Counted from the stretch's first letter, positions 25,812 through 35,398 are shown. The stretch: 58,110 bases of DNA from Haloarculaceae archaeon (GCA_007122455.1 SKTU01000001.1:1-58110), one strand, 5' to 3'. The notes: generated from the sequence alone by a model not told the origin. Translations and numbers: made by a program.

Positions 25812-26663
25812 TCACTCCGTCGACGGCTCGACTCCGGCCGCTCGCGCCCGCTGGAGGATCCCGCGAGCACGCTGGATCACCGGCTCGTCGATCATCTCCC
25901 CGTCGACCTGGAAGACGCCCGCGTCGGTCTCGTCGGCCGCGTCGACGATCCGCCGGGCCCACGCGATCGACTCCTCGTCCGGCGTGAACGCGTCGTTGAT
26001 GACCGGTATCTGCGCCGGATGGATAGCGGATTTGCCGTCGAACCCCATTCGACGGGCTTCCTTCGCGACGGCGGCCAGTCCGTCGAGGTCGTCGATGTCG
26101 GTGTAGACGGTGTCGGAGACCCGGACGCCGGCCGCCGATCCGGCGACGACGATCCGTCCACGGGCGTACTGCAGTTCTCGCTCGTCGTCGGTCGGCTCCA
26201 TGCCGACGTCCGTTCGGAGGTCTTCGGCACCGAGACCGATCGCGTCGACGACGTCGGCTTCGGCGATCCGGTCGACGTCCCGAAGCGCTGTCGCCGTCTC
26301 GATCGAGACGCTGACGTCGACGTCGAGGCCCGCGTCGGCGATCAGCTCCGCGAGCCGATCGATCGTCGTCAGCTCGATCTTCGGAACGACGAGGATGTCG
26401 AGATCGAGGTCGGCGTCCGATAGCGCCGCCACGTCGGTCGGTCCTTCCCGGACGATCGGATTGATCCGGACGGCGATCTCGGTTCCCTCGCGATCGATCT
26501 CCGGGAGCACCCTGACGAGCGTCTCCCGTGCGGTATCCTTCGCGTCGAGCGCGATCGAATCCTCCAGATCGTAGTTCACGACGTCGGCGTCGGTCGCGAC
26601 CGCCTTCCGCATCATCTCGGGATTCTCGCTGGGACAGAACAGCGAGGAGCGGCGAGCGCCCAT
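25812..26663 (-). CDS. CitE-like acyl-CoA lyase (HpcH/HpaI aldolase family)
   Basis: Family members cleave or form hydroxyacyl-CoA thioesters such as malyl-, methylmalyl- or citramalyl-CoA. Seen: 283 residues, full family length. N-terminal RRSSLFCPSENPEMMRKA, metal/substrate motif VVNYDLEDSI, VRINP, VVPKIE, VSIETATAL (Mg-binding Glu) and GFDGKSAIHPAQIPVINDAF near the end. It begins four bases after the ADP-forming synthetase, surely one operon. Haloarchaeal CitE homologues serve the methylaspartate cycle, but the substrate of this copy is undetermined. Confidence 0.88.
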   Translation of the reverse strand: MGARRSSLFCPSENPEMMRKAVATDADVVNYDLEDSIALDAKDTARETLVRVLPEIDREGTEIAVRINPIVREGPTDVAALSDADLDLDILVVPKIELTTIDRLAELIADAGLDVDVSVSIETATALRDVDRIAEADVVDAIGLGAEDLRTDVGMEPTDDERELQYARGRIVVAGSAAGVRVSDTVYTDIDDLDGLAAVAKEARRMGFDGKSAIHPAQIPVINDAFTPDEESIAWARRIVDAADETDAGVFQVDGEMIDEPVIQRARGILQRARAAGVEPSTE

Positions 26664-26667
26664 CCCG

Positions 26668-28764
26668 TCACCCCGACCCCTGGACGAGCGCGTCGACTGC
26701 GACCGCCGACTCGCGACCGACGACGACCGGATTCAGTTCCAGCTCCGCGAGCCCCTCGACTTCGACCGCCAGTCGGCCGACGTCGACGATCAGCTCGACC
26801 AGGGCGTCGGTCGCGAGCGGCGGACGGCTACGGTAGCCCGCGAGCCGTTCCTCGAGACCGATTTCGGCAAGCACCTCTCGGACCTCCGTCGCTGTCACCG
26901 GAGGGACGAGGACGCCCCGATCGTCGATCAACTCGACGAACTCGCCGCCGTGACCGACCGTCAGCACGGGTCCGAAGACGTCGTCGACCGTCACGCCGAC
27001 CAGCACCTCGACTCCCTCGTCGACGTTCAACTGCGGCTGGACGAGCACGCCGTTTATTTCCGCTTCCGACGCGTGGGAGCGAGCGTTGTCGACGATCGCG
27101 CCGTAAGCGTCGGCGGCAGCCGCGCCGGAGTCGATCCCCGTCATCACCGCGTCGGCGTCCGTCCGGTGGGGAATCGCCGGCGAGTCGACTTTCATGACGA
27201 CGCGATCGTGACGATCGACGGCGTCGGCGGCGTCGGCCGTCGAGTCGACGAGTTCGGAGTCGACGAGTTCGATCCCGTATCCCGACAGCAGCGTCTCGGC
27301 ACTCTCCCACGGGAGAACGCCCTCCTCGATCGTCGGCCCGGAGTCGGCAGCCACTGCCGCACGAGGGGGTCGATCGGCGAGCGCCTCGCGTCTCGCCTTC
27401 ACGTCGACGAGCGACGCCAGCGCGTCCATACCGCGGGCCGGATCTCGGTAGACCGGCAGCCGCTCGCGGAGGCGATCCAGCGGCTGCTCGCCCGCTCCGT
27501 CTGGCTCTCCTCTCCCCGTCCACACCACGACCACGGGGACGTCTGTCGCCTCGTCGACGGCGCGAATCTGCGATTCGACCTCGGCGGCGCGATCGCCGAC
27601 GGCAGTCAGTCCCAGTCCGAGGACGTAGGCGTCGAAGCCGTCCTCGGAGAGTTGATCGACGACCTCGGGGAGGACGTCGACGCCCTGGCCGCGGATGTCG
27701 AGCGGGTTCGAGAGCGAGTCGAACGTGAGTAGTCCGTCCATCTCGAGCAGCGCCGCTTCGGTGTCGTCGCTCAGCGATGGCAGTTCGAGTCCGCGATCGA
27801 CGGCCATGTCGGCCAGCAGACAGCCCAGCCCGCCGCTCGTCGAGACGACGCCGATATCAGTCGAGGCGGGCGGCTCGTAGCTGGCGTGAGCCGTTGCACG
27901 CCACAGGAGATCCGGAAGGTCCTCGACGCGCTCGACGCCCGCCTGCCGGAAGGCGGCGTTCCAGGCGTCGTCGCTTCCGGTCAGCGACCCCGTGTGCGAC
28001 ATCGTCGCCGCTTCGACGACGCTCGATCGTCCAACCTTCACTGCCAGTACGGCCGTCCCGTTCCGGACAGCGCGCTCGGCGACGCGCATGAACCGGCGCG
28101 GCTCCTCCAGTCCCTCTATGTACGCACAGATCACCTCCACGTCAGGGTCGGCGGCCATGTACTCTACGTAGTCGGACGTCGTGAGGTCGGCCTCGTTTCC
28201 CGTCGAGACCACGTGTGCGAAGTCGATGTCCTCGTCCATGCCGCGCTCGAGAAAGGTCGTGATCGCGAGCGCGCCCGACTGGCTGACGAGGCCGATGCCG
28301 CCCGGCTCGGGTTTCCGCGTGCAGACGCTCGCGATCACGGCGTCGGATCCCGGCGTGACGATCCCGAGGCAGTTCGGCCCGCAGACGGCGATTTCCCGTT
28401 CGTCGGCGACCGCGGCGAGTTCCGCTTCCAGTTCGGCACCCTCGTCGTCGGCCTCGCCGAACCCCGCCGTCAGCACGAGTGCCGCACCGACGCCGTGGTC
28501 GGCGGCCGCGGCGACGACGTCGACGACGGCGCCCCGCGGAACTGCGACGACCGCGAGATCGACCGGCTCAGGGACCGCCTCGATCCCGTCGTAGCAGGGG
28601 CGGTTCCAGGCGCGCTCGCGGGACGGGTTCACGAGATAGAGTTCGCCGCCGTAGTCGTACTCGAGGAGATTCTCGACGATACCGGCTGCATACCAGGAAT
28701 CCGGACTGGCGCCGACGACGGCGATGGAGTCCGGCGCCAACAGTGGATCCAGATCGCGTACCAT
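26668..28764 (-). CDS. ADP-forming acyl-CoA synthetase, fused alpha-beta type
   Basis: Interconverts acyl-CoA, ADP and phosphate with free acid, CoA and ATP. Seen: 698 residues. CoA-binding domain (1-130: SIAVVGASPDSWYAAG, YLVNPSR, GPNCLGI), ligase domain (about 150-290: GIGLVSQSGALA, GNEADLTTSDYVEY) and the phospho-histidine motif SHTGSLTG. A flavodoxin-like domain follows to about 450. From about 480 comes an ATP-grasp domain (ETLLSGYGIELVDSE, VMKVDSP, GVLVQPQ, ELELNPVVV). All parts are complete. Adjacent to a CitE-like lyase, so its acid is perhaps a product or precursor of that lyase. Confidence 0.9.
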   Translation of the reverse strand: MVRDLDPLLAPDSIAVVGASPDSWYAAGIVENLLEYDYGGELYLVNPSRERAWNRPCYDGIEAVPEPVDLAVVAVPRGAVVDVVAAAADHGVGAALVLTAGFGEADDEGAELEAELAAVADEREIAVCGPNCLGIVTPGSDAVIASVCTRKPEPGGIGLVSQSGALAITTFLERGMDEDIDFAHVVSTGNEADLTTSDYVEYMAADPDVEVICAYIEGLEEPRRFMRVAERAVRNGTAVLAVKVGRSSVVEAATMSHTGSLTGSDDAWNAAFRQAGVERVEDLPDLLWRATAHASYEPPASTDIGVVSTSGGLGCLLADMAVDRGLELPSLSDDTEAALLEMDGLLTFDSLSNPLDIRGQGVDVLPEVVDQLSEDGFDAYVLGLGLTAVGDRAAEVESQIRAVDEATDVPVVVVWTGRGEPDGAGEQPLDRLRERLPVYRDPARGMDALASLVDVKARREALADRPPRAAVAADSGPTIEEGVLPWESAETLLSGYGIELVDSELVDSTADAADAVDRHDRVVMKVDSPAIPHRTDADAVMTGIDSGAAAADAYGAIVDNARSHASEAEINGVLVQPQLNVDEGVEVLVGVTVDDVFGPVLTVGHGGEFVELIDDRGVLVPPVTATEVREVLAEIGLEERLAGYRSRPPLATDALVELIVDVGRLAVEVEGLAELELNPVVVGRESAVAVDALVQGSG

Positions 28765-28943
28765 GACGCGTGGTTTCGAGTGTCAGTATTAGTAGTTTCG
28801 CGACTGTGTCGGTCGGTCTCACGTGTCTTCGTTACGAGTTCACGTGAATGACATTCACACGATTGGACGCGAAAGGAAGGGGTTCAAACCGGTTATGGGG
28901 ATCGTCGCCGATCGCTCGATCCTGTCGAACACCGAGCTGAACG

Positions 28944-28971
28944 TTATATGCTCGGCCGTCCACTCACGATC
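28944..28971 (+). promoter_or_regulatory. TATA-like box for a leaderless cupin transcript
   Basis: TTATAT (28944-28949) is centred about 26 bases before ATG 28972 with no ribosome-binding site between, fitting a leaderless haloarchaeal promoter. Confidence 0.55.
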
Positions 28972-29352
28972 ATGAGCCAAGAGCACGCTCAACCGGTGAT
29001 CAAGCGAGCCGAAGACGTCCGCGCCGAAGCGCTCTCGGAGGCGGACGGCGCCCGGAAGGCGGTCATCCTCGACGAGTCGGACGGCGCTCCGAACTTCCGA
29101 ATGCGCCGTTACACGCTCGAACCGGGTGCGGAAGTCCCGAAGCACACGAACGCTGTCGAACACGAGGTCCACACGGTCGCCGGCGAGTACGTCGTCGGTC
29201 TCGAGGACACCGAACACCGGATCACCGAGGGCGACTCGCTTTTGATCCCCGCGGGCATTGTCCACTGGTTCCGCAACGACAGCGACTCCGAGAGCGCGTT
29301 CATCTGCATGGTTCCGAACGGCGACGCCGGAATCGACCTGATCGAGGAGTAA
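28972..29352 (+). CDS. Small cupin-domain protein
   Basis: Seen: 126 residues from ATG 28972 (MSQEHAQPVIKRAEDV). A single cupin barrel with metal motif 1, PKHTNAVEHEVHTVAGEY (His, His/Glu, His), and motif 2, GDSLLIPAGIVHWFRN (His). Cupins of this size include dioxygenases, isomerases and sugar-binding regulators; none can be chosen. The upstream TATA-like spacing indicates leaderless transcription, so the ATG at 28972 is preferred over an earlier in-frame ATG at 28948. The 3' end converges on the oxidase gene with only 13 bases between. Confidence 0.9.
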   Translation: MSQEHAQPVIKRAEDVRAEALSEADGARKAVILDESDGAPNFRMRRYTLEPGAEVPKHTNAVEHEVHTVAGEYVVGLEDTEHRITEGDSLLIPAGIVHWFRNDSDSESAFICMVPNGDAGIDLIEE

Positions 29353-29365
29353 TCTTCCGCTCCGC

Positions 29366-30496
29366 TCAGAGCGCGAACGCCGTTCGATCCAGCGTCGGCG
29401 TCTCGTCCGTCGTCAGCTCCGCGAGCAGTTCGCCGATGGCGCTCGAGGCGTGGAACCCCGACCCGGAGAAACCACCGGTGAAGGTGACGTTGTCGTGGTC
29501 TGGGTGGCGGTCGACGACGAACTGCTCGTCGGGCGTCATCGTGATGATGCAGGCGGTCATTCGCGTCGTCGGTCCGGCACCATCGGGGAAATACCGCTCG
29601 GCGAATCCGCGGAGTACCTCCTCCTCTCCAGCCGTCGTCTCGCGGGACATCTCGTCCGGGTCGATCACCTCCCGGACTCTCGGACGGTTGCCGAACTTGA
29701 ATCCCGGAACGCGGTGGATCGGCGCTCCGTAGTAGTACCCCTCCTCGACGTCGACGCTGAACGTCGGGAACCGTTCCGGCTCGAACAGCTCCGGCCGTTC
29801 GGGCTGGAGCCACGCCATCACCCGACGCTCGGGGACGGCGACGGCCTCGAGCTCGTCGACGAAGTTGGCCGCCCACGCGCCGACGGTGATGACGAGCTCG
29901 TCGCCTTCGTAGGCGCCCTTCTCGGTCCGAACGCGGACCCCGTCGTCGTCGGCCTGCCAGTCGACGACCCGCTCGTGACCCCGGACGTCGGCGCCGTGTC
30001 GCGCCGCCTGTCGGACGTGCGTCGAGATCGAAAGCTCCGGATCGAGAAAGCCGCTGTCCGGCTGAAAGAGCACTTCGTGGTCCTCGGGGAGGTCGTACCC
30101 CGGCCACCGCTCGTTGGTCTCTGAACCGGTGAGTTCTTCGTAGGGGAGGTCGTTCGCCTCGAGCCCCTCGATGGCGTCGCTCGACCGGCCGAGATGTCCG
30201 TCCCCTCCGGCGGGCCAGCCGCGCACGTGTCCGGTGCGGTGATAGAGCGTCTCGCCGGATTCGCTCTCCAGCTCTTCCCAGAGTTCGTAGGCGCGCTTGG
30301 CGACGCGCACGTACTCGCCGCCGCGGGCCTTCGTCAGCGAGTGGAGCCGCGTGATGCCGTGAGAGGACCCCATCGTGTGAGGGATTCCGTAGCGTTCGAG
30401 TGCGAGGACGTCGAGCCCGCGCTTCGAGAGGTGGTACGCCGCAGCCGAACCGATCGCGCCGGCGCCGAGCACGATCGCGTCGTACTGATCGCTCAT
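29366..30496 (-). CDS. Monomeric sarcosine oxidase/N-methyl-tryptophan-oxidase-like FAD enzyme
   Basis: A flavin amine oxidase, by family oxidising N-methylated amino acids. Seen: 376 residues from ATG 30496. FAD-binding DAIVLGAGAIGSAAAYHLSKRG at the start, GSSHGITRLHS, and near the end TACIITMTPDEQFVVD and GGFSGSGFHASSAIGE. The Cys before TPDE is at the position of the covalent-FAD cysteine of Bacillus sarcosine oxidase, so covalent flavin is likely. A second in-frame ATG 21 bases upstream exists, but MSDQYD fits family starts better. Substrate not determinable. Confidence 0.87.
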   Translation of the reverse strand: MSDQYDAIVLGAGAIGSAAAYHLSKRGLDVLALERYGIPHTMGSSHGITRLHSLTKARGGEYVRVAKRAYELWEELESESGETLYHRTGHVRGWPAGGDGHLGRSSDAIEGLEANDLPYEELTGSETNERWPGYDLPEDHEVLFQPDSGFLDPELSISTHVRQAARHGADVRGHERVVDWQADDDGVRVRTEKGAYEGDELVITVGAWAANFVDELEAVAVPERRVMAWLQPERPELFEPERFPTFSVDVEEGYYYGAPIHRVPGFKFGNRPRVREVIDPDEMSRETTAGEEEVLRGFAERYFPDGAGPTTRMTACIITMTPDEQFVVDRHPDHDNVTFTGGFSGSGFHASSAIGELLAELTTDETPTLDRTAFAL

Positions 30497-30543
30497 CCCG
30501 TTAACGCGGGCCCCCATCACACTTGATCCTTCTGTCGGGATCG

Positions 30544-31347
30544 TCAGGCCTCGGGGTTTCGGCCGACGATCGTAAACGATCGATGGGGGAGTTCGAGCGG
30601 CTCCTCCGGGAACTCCTTCGCGAGGAGCTCGGCGAGGCGGTCGTCGAACGCTCGAACCTCCTCGGGGGGTAACGAGCCGCCGACGCCGGCACTCGCCCGG
30701 ATCCGTCCCCGCCACGCTTCGTGGCTGTACTCGACGGTGGTTTCGAAGGAGAACGACTCGATCCCCTCGAACCCCGCCGCGGCGAGGTCGTCGGCCCACT
30801 TCGGGTAGAAGCCGGTCCCACCCCCGCCGGGCCAGTCGGGGCTCCACTCGAGGATAAGCGTCTCGGTGGCAGCGATCGCGTTCCCCGCCCGCGGGAGCCA
30901 ATCGAAGTGCGTGAGTGCGACCGTTCCGCCGGGGTGGAGAACCCGCCGGGCCTCCGCCGCGGCGCGCTCCCTGTCGAACCAGTGCCAGCACTGCCCGGCG
31001 GTGACGGCGTCGAACGTGTCGGCGGGGAACGGGAGCGATTCGGTTTCGCCGCGAACGTATCCGACGGACTCCCCTGCGACGCGGGCTTCCGCCAGCAACG
31101 CCCGGTCGACGTCGAGGCCGACGACCGCACAGCCGCGGTCGGCGAACTCGTTGGCGAGGAACCCCGTTCCGGTTCCGACGTCGAGCAGCCGCTGTTCCGG
31201 CGTTCCGACACCGAACGCCGCGAGGCGACGGAACAGCTCCGCGGGGTACGATGCCCGGTAGGTGGTGTAGTCGTCTGCGGCGTTGCCGAACTGGACGGTT
31301 TCCCCGTACGACGCGTTCAGCTCCGTCTCCGTGTCGTCGCCTGCCAT
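30544..31347 (-). CDS. Class I SAM-dependent methyltransferase
   Basis: Seen: 267 residues with the SAM-binding Rossmann motifs RLLDVGTGTGFLANEFADRG, VVGLDVD, LPFPADTFDAVTAGQCWHWFD and RRVLHPGGTVALTHFDW. The N-terminal GNAADDYTTYRASYP is common in Trans-aconitate/UbiE-like methyltransferases. Substrate unknown. Transcribed toward the oxidase gene with 47 bases between, possibly in one transcript. Confidence 0.87.
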   Translation of the reverse strand: MAGDDTETELNASYGETVQFGNAADDYTTYRASYPAELFRRLAAFGVGTPEQRLLDVGTGTGFLANEFADRGCAVVGLDVDRALLAEARVAGESVGYVRGETESLPFPADTFDAVTAGQCWHWFDRERAAAEARRVLHPGGTVALTHFDWLPRAGNAIAATETLILEWSPDWPGGGGTGFYPKWADDLAAAGFEGIESFSFETTVEYSHEAWRGRIRASAGVGGSLPPEEVRAFDDRLAELLAKEFPEEPLELPHRSFTIVGRNPEA

Positions 31348-31386
31348 ACCGAGATCACGGCGGCAGTCGACGTAACTGGTCGGGGT

Positions 31387-32163
31387 TCAGGCGGGTTTCG
31401 AGACGAGGTAGAGAAACGCGGTGAGACTGAACAGCGTCTCGCCGGCGTCGTCCCGGTCGCGGAGGTCGTCGCCCCACGCTTCGGCGTCGTCGGCGTCGCC
31501 GTGTTCGGCGGCGTACGAGCGAATGATCGCCCGCATGTAGCCCGCGAAACTGTCCTGTAGTTCGGTCTCGACGACGGTGAACGGCTCGATCCGCTCGACG
31601 TCGAGGCCGGCGTTCCGAAGCGGTTTCCGGAGCGTAGATCCGAGATGCGGGCGGGCGCAGTGGCCGGCCCACGTCGCCGCGACTCGGTTCGAGCGCGCTC
31701 GGTCGGTTACGTTCCAGACCAGCGACTCCCAGTCGGTCGCATAGATGGCCGCCCGGCCGCCGGGACGGAGCACTCGCCGCAGTTCGGACAGTGCCTCGTC
31801 GAGCTCGGTGAGATACTCGTACACCTGTACGGACGTTGCCGCGTCGAACGATGCGTCCTCGAGCGGTAGATCGGTCGCGTCGCCGTGAGCGAGTGTCACG
31901 CGCTCGTCGTCACACCGCCGTTCGGCGAGTTCGAGCATCGGCTGGCTCGCGTCGATCGCGTGGACGCGTCCGGCGTCGCCGACGGTTTCGACCAGCTCTG
32001 CCGGTTCGAAACCGGGGCCACAGCCGATCGAGAGCACCGATTCGCCGGGGTTGGGGTCGAGCTGTCGTCGGACGAACGCCCGTCGGCGCTCGGCCGCCTC
32101 GGTCGTGTACAGCGCCTCGACGCCCTCGGCTTCCGTCTCGTCGAACCCCGCGTTGTCGCCCAT
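31387..32163 (-). CDS. Class I SAM-dependent methyltransferase (type 11)
   Basis: Seen: 258 residues from ATG 32163. Motifs: SVLSIGCGPGFEPAELVETVG, VHAIDASQPMLELA, LAHGDATDLPLEDASFDAATSVQVYEYL, LRRVLRPGGRAAIYATDW. The frame extends to 32280, but the ATG at 32163 has an AT-rich element centred about 27 bases upstream. Shares a short divergent promoter region with the PPOX protein. Substrate not recognisable. Confidence 0.87.
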   Translation of the reverse strand: MGDNAGFDETEAEGVEALYTTEAAERRRAFVRRQLDPNPGESVLSIGCGPGFEPAELVETVGDAGRVHAIDASQPMLELAERRCDDERVTLAHGDATDLPLEDASFDAATSVQVYEYLTELDEALSELRRVLRPGGRAAIYATDWESLVWNVTDRARSNRVAATWAGHCARPHLGSTLRKPLRNAGLDVERIEPFTVVETELQDSFAGYMRAIIRSYAAEHGDADDAEAWGDDLRDRDDAGETLFSLTAFLYLVSKPA

Positions 32164-32245
32164 GGAACGGACTCGCCCGACTCGAAGTAAATGCTTTGCG
32201 CTCGGTCGGGCACACAGTTTTGGTTCCGCCGACCGACGCGAGCGT
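32164..32245. promoter_or_regulatory. Compact divergent leaderless promoters
   Basis: A TATA-like AGTAAATG (32186-32193) for the leftward gene and CAGTTTTGG (32215-32223) for the rightward gene are each centred about 27 bases from the corresponding ATG. Confidence 0.45.
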
Positions 32246-32656
32246 ATGGCGACGCCACCGGATCGGGCGGTCGATCTCATCGAGGGGCGACCGCTCGTCG
32301 CCTACGTCGCGGTCGCGACCCCCGATGGCGAGCCGTCGGTTCGTCCGCGGTGGTACGCCTACCACCGCGGCAACGTGGAGTTCTTCGCCGGCGGACGGCT
32401 ACTGGAGACGATCAGGGAGAACGCCCGCGTCGCCATGACGATACCCGTCGACGTCGAGGGGTACGGCGACTGGCACATCTCTGTTCGCGGCGAGGCGACG
32501 GTCGTCGAGGATCCCGATCTGATCGAGGCTGCCGCAGCGCGGCTCTACCCGACCTACGTCGACGACGCGTGGAGCGTCGAGCGAGAAGCGTTTCCGCCGG
32601 CAAACGACGACGCGCTCGTCGTCGTCGACGCCCGGATTCGTGGCGTGGCCGCGTGA
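32246..32656 (+). CDS. Pyridoxamine-phosphate-oxidase-like (PPOX) flavoprotein
   Basis: Seen: 136 residues from ATG 32246, a split beta-barrel FMN-binding protein: LVAYVAVATPDGEPSVRPRWYAYH, VEFFAGGRLLETIRENARVAMTI and DWHISVRGEATVVED. Such small haloarchaeal PPOX proteins bind FMN or F420-like cofactors; the reaction is not known. The long frame starting at 32051 overlaps the divergent methyltransferase and is not used. Confidence 0.85.
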   Translation: MATPPDRAVDLIEGRPLVAYVAVATPDGEPSVRPRWYAYHRGNVEFFAGGRLLETIRENARVAMTIPVDVEGYGDWHISVRGEATVVEDPDLIEAAAARLYPTYVDDAWSVEREAFPPANDDALVVVDARIRGVAA

Positions 32657-32660
32657 GCGG

Positions 32661-33359
32661 CTACGCCTCTTCGACGGTGTCCAGTCCGGTTTCGGTGATT
32701 CGGAATCGGACCGTCTCGCCGGCCGCCTTCGACCGGTGTTTCTCCAGCGTCGCGCGGCGGTTTCCCGCACGGAATCGCTCGATCCGGACGACAGCTCCCG
32801 ACCAGTGCGTGAGCGTGTGACCACCGAGCGGTCGCGGTCGCGAGTTCTCGGAGTCGGGGTCGGCGTACACCTGGTTCGTGATGACCACCGCGAGGTCGTG
32901 CCGCCGTGCCAGCGAAAGGAGATGCGTGACCTGTCGAGTGACGCTTCTGAGCGCGTCGCCGCCGTCGTCGCCGTCGCGCTCGAGCCTGTAGAAGCCGGTC
33001 GCGCTGTCGAGGACGATGAGATCGACCTGCCCGGCGAGTTCGGCGGCGTCCTGTACGGCTTCTCGCTGGGATTCGAAGTCGAGGGCGTCGCTGATGATCA
33101 CTCTGGCGGCGAGGTCCTCGACCGACTCGTCGTCGGCGCGGGCCGTGGCGAGTTGCTCGAACCGATCGACAGAGAGACCTTCGGTGTCGATGTACAGCGC
33201 CGATCCGCCACCCGCAGCGACGTCGATCGCCCCCGAGAGTGCGATGTTCGTCTTCCCCGCTGCGGGCGGGCCGTACAGCTGGGTCACTGCGCCGCGTTCG
33301 AAGCCGCCGCCGAGCAGCTCGTCGACGCCGTCACAACCGGTCGAGATCGGATCGCTCAC
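32661..33359 (-). CDS. radB: DNA repair/recombination protein RadB
   Basis: An archaeal RadA/Rad51 paralogue that modulates recombination. Seen: 232 residues with GTG start at 33359. It has the RadB start ISTGCDGVDELLGGGFERG, Walker A GPPAAGKT, DTEGLSVDRFEQ, Walker B-like LIVLDSATG, and later TNQVYAD and the GGHTLTHWSGAVVRIER region. It lacks the N-terminal helix-hairpin-helix domain of RadA, as expected for RadB. A TATA-like element (33383-33388) sits about 27 bases before the GTG, suggesting a leaderless mRNA. Confidence 0.93.
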   Translation of the reverse strand: MSDPISTGCDGVDELLGGGFERGAVTQLYGPPAAGKTNIALSGAIDVAAGGGSALYIDTEGLSVDRFEQLATARADDESVEDLAARVIISDALDFESQREAVQDAAELAGQVDLIVLDSATGFYRLERDGDDGGDALRSVTRQVTHLLSLARRHDLAVVITNQVYADPDSENSRPRPLGGHTLTHWSGAVVRIERFRAGNRRATLEKHRSKAAGETVRFRITETGLDTVEEA

Positions 33360-33439
33360 GGCCGACGGTTCGCCGCGTTCCGTTAAAAGCTCCCCGTCGT
33401 GCCCTCGTCTTTAAGCGTCCGCGTCGCCGAGAGGTCGGC

Positions 33440-34171
33440 GTGATCGTCGTCGCGACGGAGGACTTCGAGCTCTACCACGGCGTCGTCGGCGAGCTACGTG
33501 ACCGGGACGTCCGGTTCACGACGATCGAACCGGGTGACCCGCTTCCGGAGGACGCAGCGGTCGCCATCGTCGGTCCCGAGGACGAACGTCCGGCGATACC
33601 GACGGTTCGCGCCGACCCGGCCGAGCCGCGGCGCGTCGTCGACGAGGCGATCGCCCGTCTCCGCGGCGACGGCGGTCGAACGGTCGTGGGGATCGATCCC
33701 GGCGATCGCCCCGGCGTCGCAGTGCTCTCCGGGACGACGATCGTCGCCGCGTTTCAGGTGCCCGCCGACCGCGTTGCCGAGGTCGTCGCCGACGAGATCG
33801 CCGATGCGGTGAATCCGCTCGTCAGGATCGGCGACGGCGCCCGAATTCGCGGGTCGAAGATCGTCGATCAACTGGAAGGCGTCCCGGTCGAACTGGTCGA
33901 CGAGACTGGAACGACGCCGTATCTCGGCGAGGGTGCCCGTGGGATGGGGGACGTTCTCGCAGCGGTCAACATCGCGCTCATTCCCGGTGAGCGGATCGCC
34001 GAGCGGGAGATCGAACCCACCGCGGGGGAGATACAGCTCATCAAGAACCGATCGCGACGGGAGAGCGACGACGACCGGACGCTCACAGCTGCGCTGGCCC
34101 GACAGGTTGCGGTCGGGGAGCTATCGATGGAGGAGGCGCTGGAGCGACACCGTCGCGATCACTCCCGATAG
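33440..34171 (+). CDS. Conserved archaeal protein, predicted RNase H-like fold
   Basis: Seen: 243 residues from GTG 33440, with GAGAGG a few bases upstream and a TATA-like box about 27 bases upstream (33410-33415). The core VVGIDPGDRPGVAVLSG resembles the first strand of RNase H/RuvC-fold proteins (Asp-x-Gly), followed by VRIGDGARIRGSKIVDQL, VELVDETGTTPYL and ARGMGDVLAAVNIALIPGE. The N-terminal 80 residues look like a separate small alpha/beta domain. A nuclease role is a guess. It diverges from radB, and its last 13 bases overlap the 3' end of larC. Confidence 0.8.
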   Translation: MIVVATEDFELYHGVVGELRDRDVRFTTIEPGDPLPEDAAVAIVGPEDERPAIPTVRADPAEPRRVVDEAIARLRGDGGRTVVGIDPGDRPGVAVLSGTTIVAAFQVPADRVAEVVADEIADAVNPLVRIGDGARIRGSKIVDQLEGVPVELVDETGTTPYLGEGARGMGDVLAAVNIALIPGERIAEREIEPTAGEIQLIKNRSRRESDDDRTLTAALARQVAVGELSMEEALERHRRDHSR

Positions 34172-35358
34172 GCGGCCTCCGCACGGCGCCGGATCTCCCG
34201 AACCGGGAGGCCGGTCGCTTCGGCGATCGCCGCGGCCTCGTCGTACTCAGCGCTGACGTCGTACACCGCTCCTGCGTCGTCGCGAGCGATCTTCACGGTC
34301 AGTTCGCGTCTTGCGCCGTCGACCTCTATCGGGACCGTCTCGAACGTGCGCTCGGCGATCCAGCGGTGGCCGGCTGGCGTTTCTCGAACGCCGAGGGTTC
34401 CCGTCTCCTCGGCCAGCCGCTTTGCGACGCGCTCCGCGTCCGCCGGCTTGACGATCACCTTTATCAGGTGGCCGGGCCGGGATTTTTTCATCGTCGCCGG
34501 GAGAACCGTGACGTCCCGCGCGCCGGCGTCCTTCAGGGTCCGCTGTAGATCCCCGAGCGTTTCGGGCGTCGCGTCGTCGACGTTCGTCTCGAGGACGCGG
34601 ATCTCGTCGCGGACGAGACCGCCCTCGCGGTCGCCGACGATCCCACGGAGGACGTTCGGACGATCCTCGAACGATTTCGAGCCGGCACCGAACCCCGACG
34701 TCTCGACGTGTAGCGGCGGCAGCGAGTCGACGCCGTCGGCGAACTCCGCCAGTATCGACGCCCCGGTCGGGGTCAGAAGCTCCGTATCGATCGGTCCGCC
34801 GCGAAGCTGCCACGACGCCGTCTCGGCGAGATACGTCACCGCCGGCGTCGGAACCGGATACGTCCCGTGACTCATCGACACCTCGCCGCCGCCGGCCGAT
34901 ACGGGGGTCGTGACGATACGATCGACCGACAGCTCCTCGACGAGCAGCGCCGCCCCGACGATGTCGGCGATCGCGTCGTCGGCGCCGACCTCGTGGAAGT
35001 GCGTCTCCGCTATGTCGGTTCCGTGGACCTTCGATTCGGCGTTTCCGAGCCGCCGGAACGTGGCGATCGCCGCCTCTTCGACCGGCTCTTCGAGATCCAT
35101 CCCGGTGACGATATCCCGGCACTCGGCGTACGTTCGGTGCGGGCCGTGCCCCTCGGCGTGCGTGTGGCCGTCGTCGGTGACGACGTCGACGGTCGTCGCG
35201 GCGATCCCGTTTTTCGTCGTTTCGCCGATCCGGTAGCTGACGTCGATCGCGGATTCGACGGGAGCGAGTACGTCTGCATCGGCACCGACCGACAGCAGTG
35301 CGGCGAGGATCATGTCCCCGCTGGCGCCGGTCCGACCGTCGAGGGCGAGCGTTCGCAT
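34159..35358 (-). CDS. larC: LarC, nickel-pincer cofactor biosynthesis (nickel insertion) protein
   Basis: Inserts nickel into the pincer cofactor of LarA-type racemases, by family. Seen: 399 residues from ATG 35358. It starts [18 protein letters not shown] (LarC signature DxxxGxSGDM-like), then [36 protein letters not shown] and, in the C-terminal half, [14 protein letters not shown] and [21 protein letters not shown]. Both halves are in one frame, so no programmed frameshift as in Lactobacillus larC is needed. LarA, LarB and LarE genes are not in the window. Frame upstream of 35358 is not used. Confidence 0.92.
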   Translation of the reverse strand: MRTLALDGRTGASGDMILAALLSVGADADVLAPVESAIDVSYRIGETTKNGIAATTVDVVTDDGHTHAEGHGPHRTYAECRDIVTGMDLEEPVEEAAIATFRRLGNAESKVHGTDIAETHFHEVGADDAIADIVGAALLVEELSVDRIVTTPVSAGGGEVSMSHGTYPVPTPAVTYLAETASWQLRGGPIDTELLTPTGASILAEFADGVDSLPPLHVETSGFGAGSKSFEDRPNVLRGIVGDREGGLVRDEIRVLETNVDDATPETLGDLQRTLKDAGARDVTVLPATMKKSRPGHLIKVIVKPADAERVAKRLAEETGTLGVRETPAGHRWIAERTFETVPIEVDGARRELTVKIARDDAGAVYDVSAEYDEAAAIAEATGLPVREIRRRAEAAYRE

Positions 35359-35398
35359 ATTCGATCTGAGGTCGGCGCCGCGAAAAAGGGTACGGGGT

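Noticed and set aside
34159-35358. Programmed frameshift in larC
   Set aside because: Both LarC halves are in one frame here, so no frameshift is needed.
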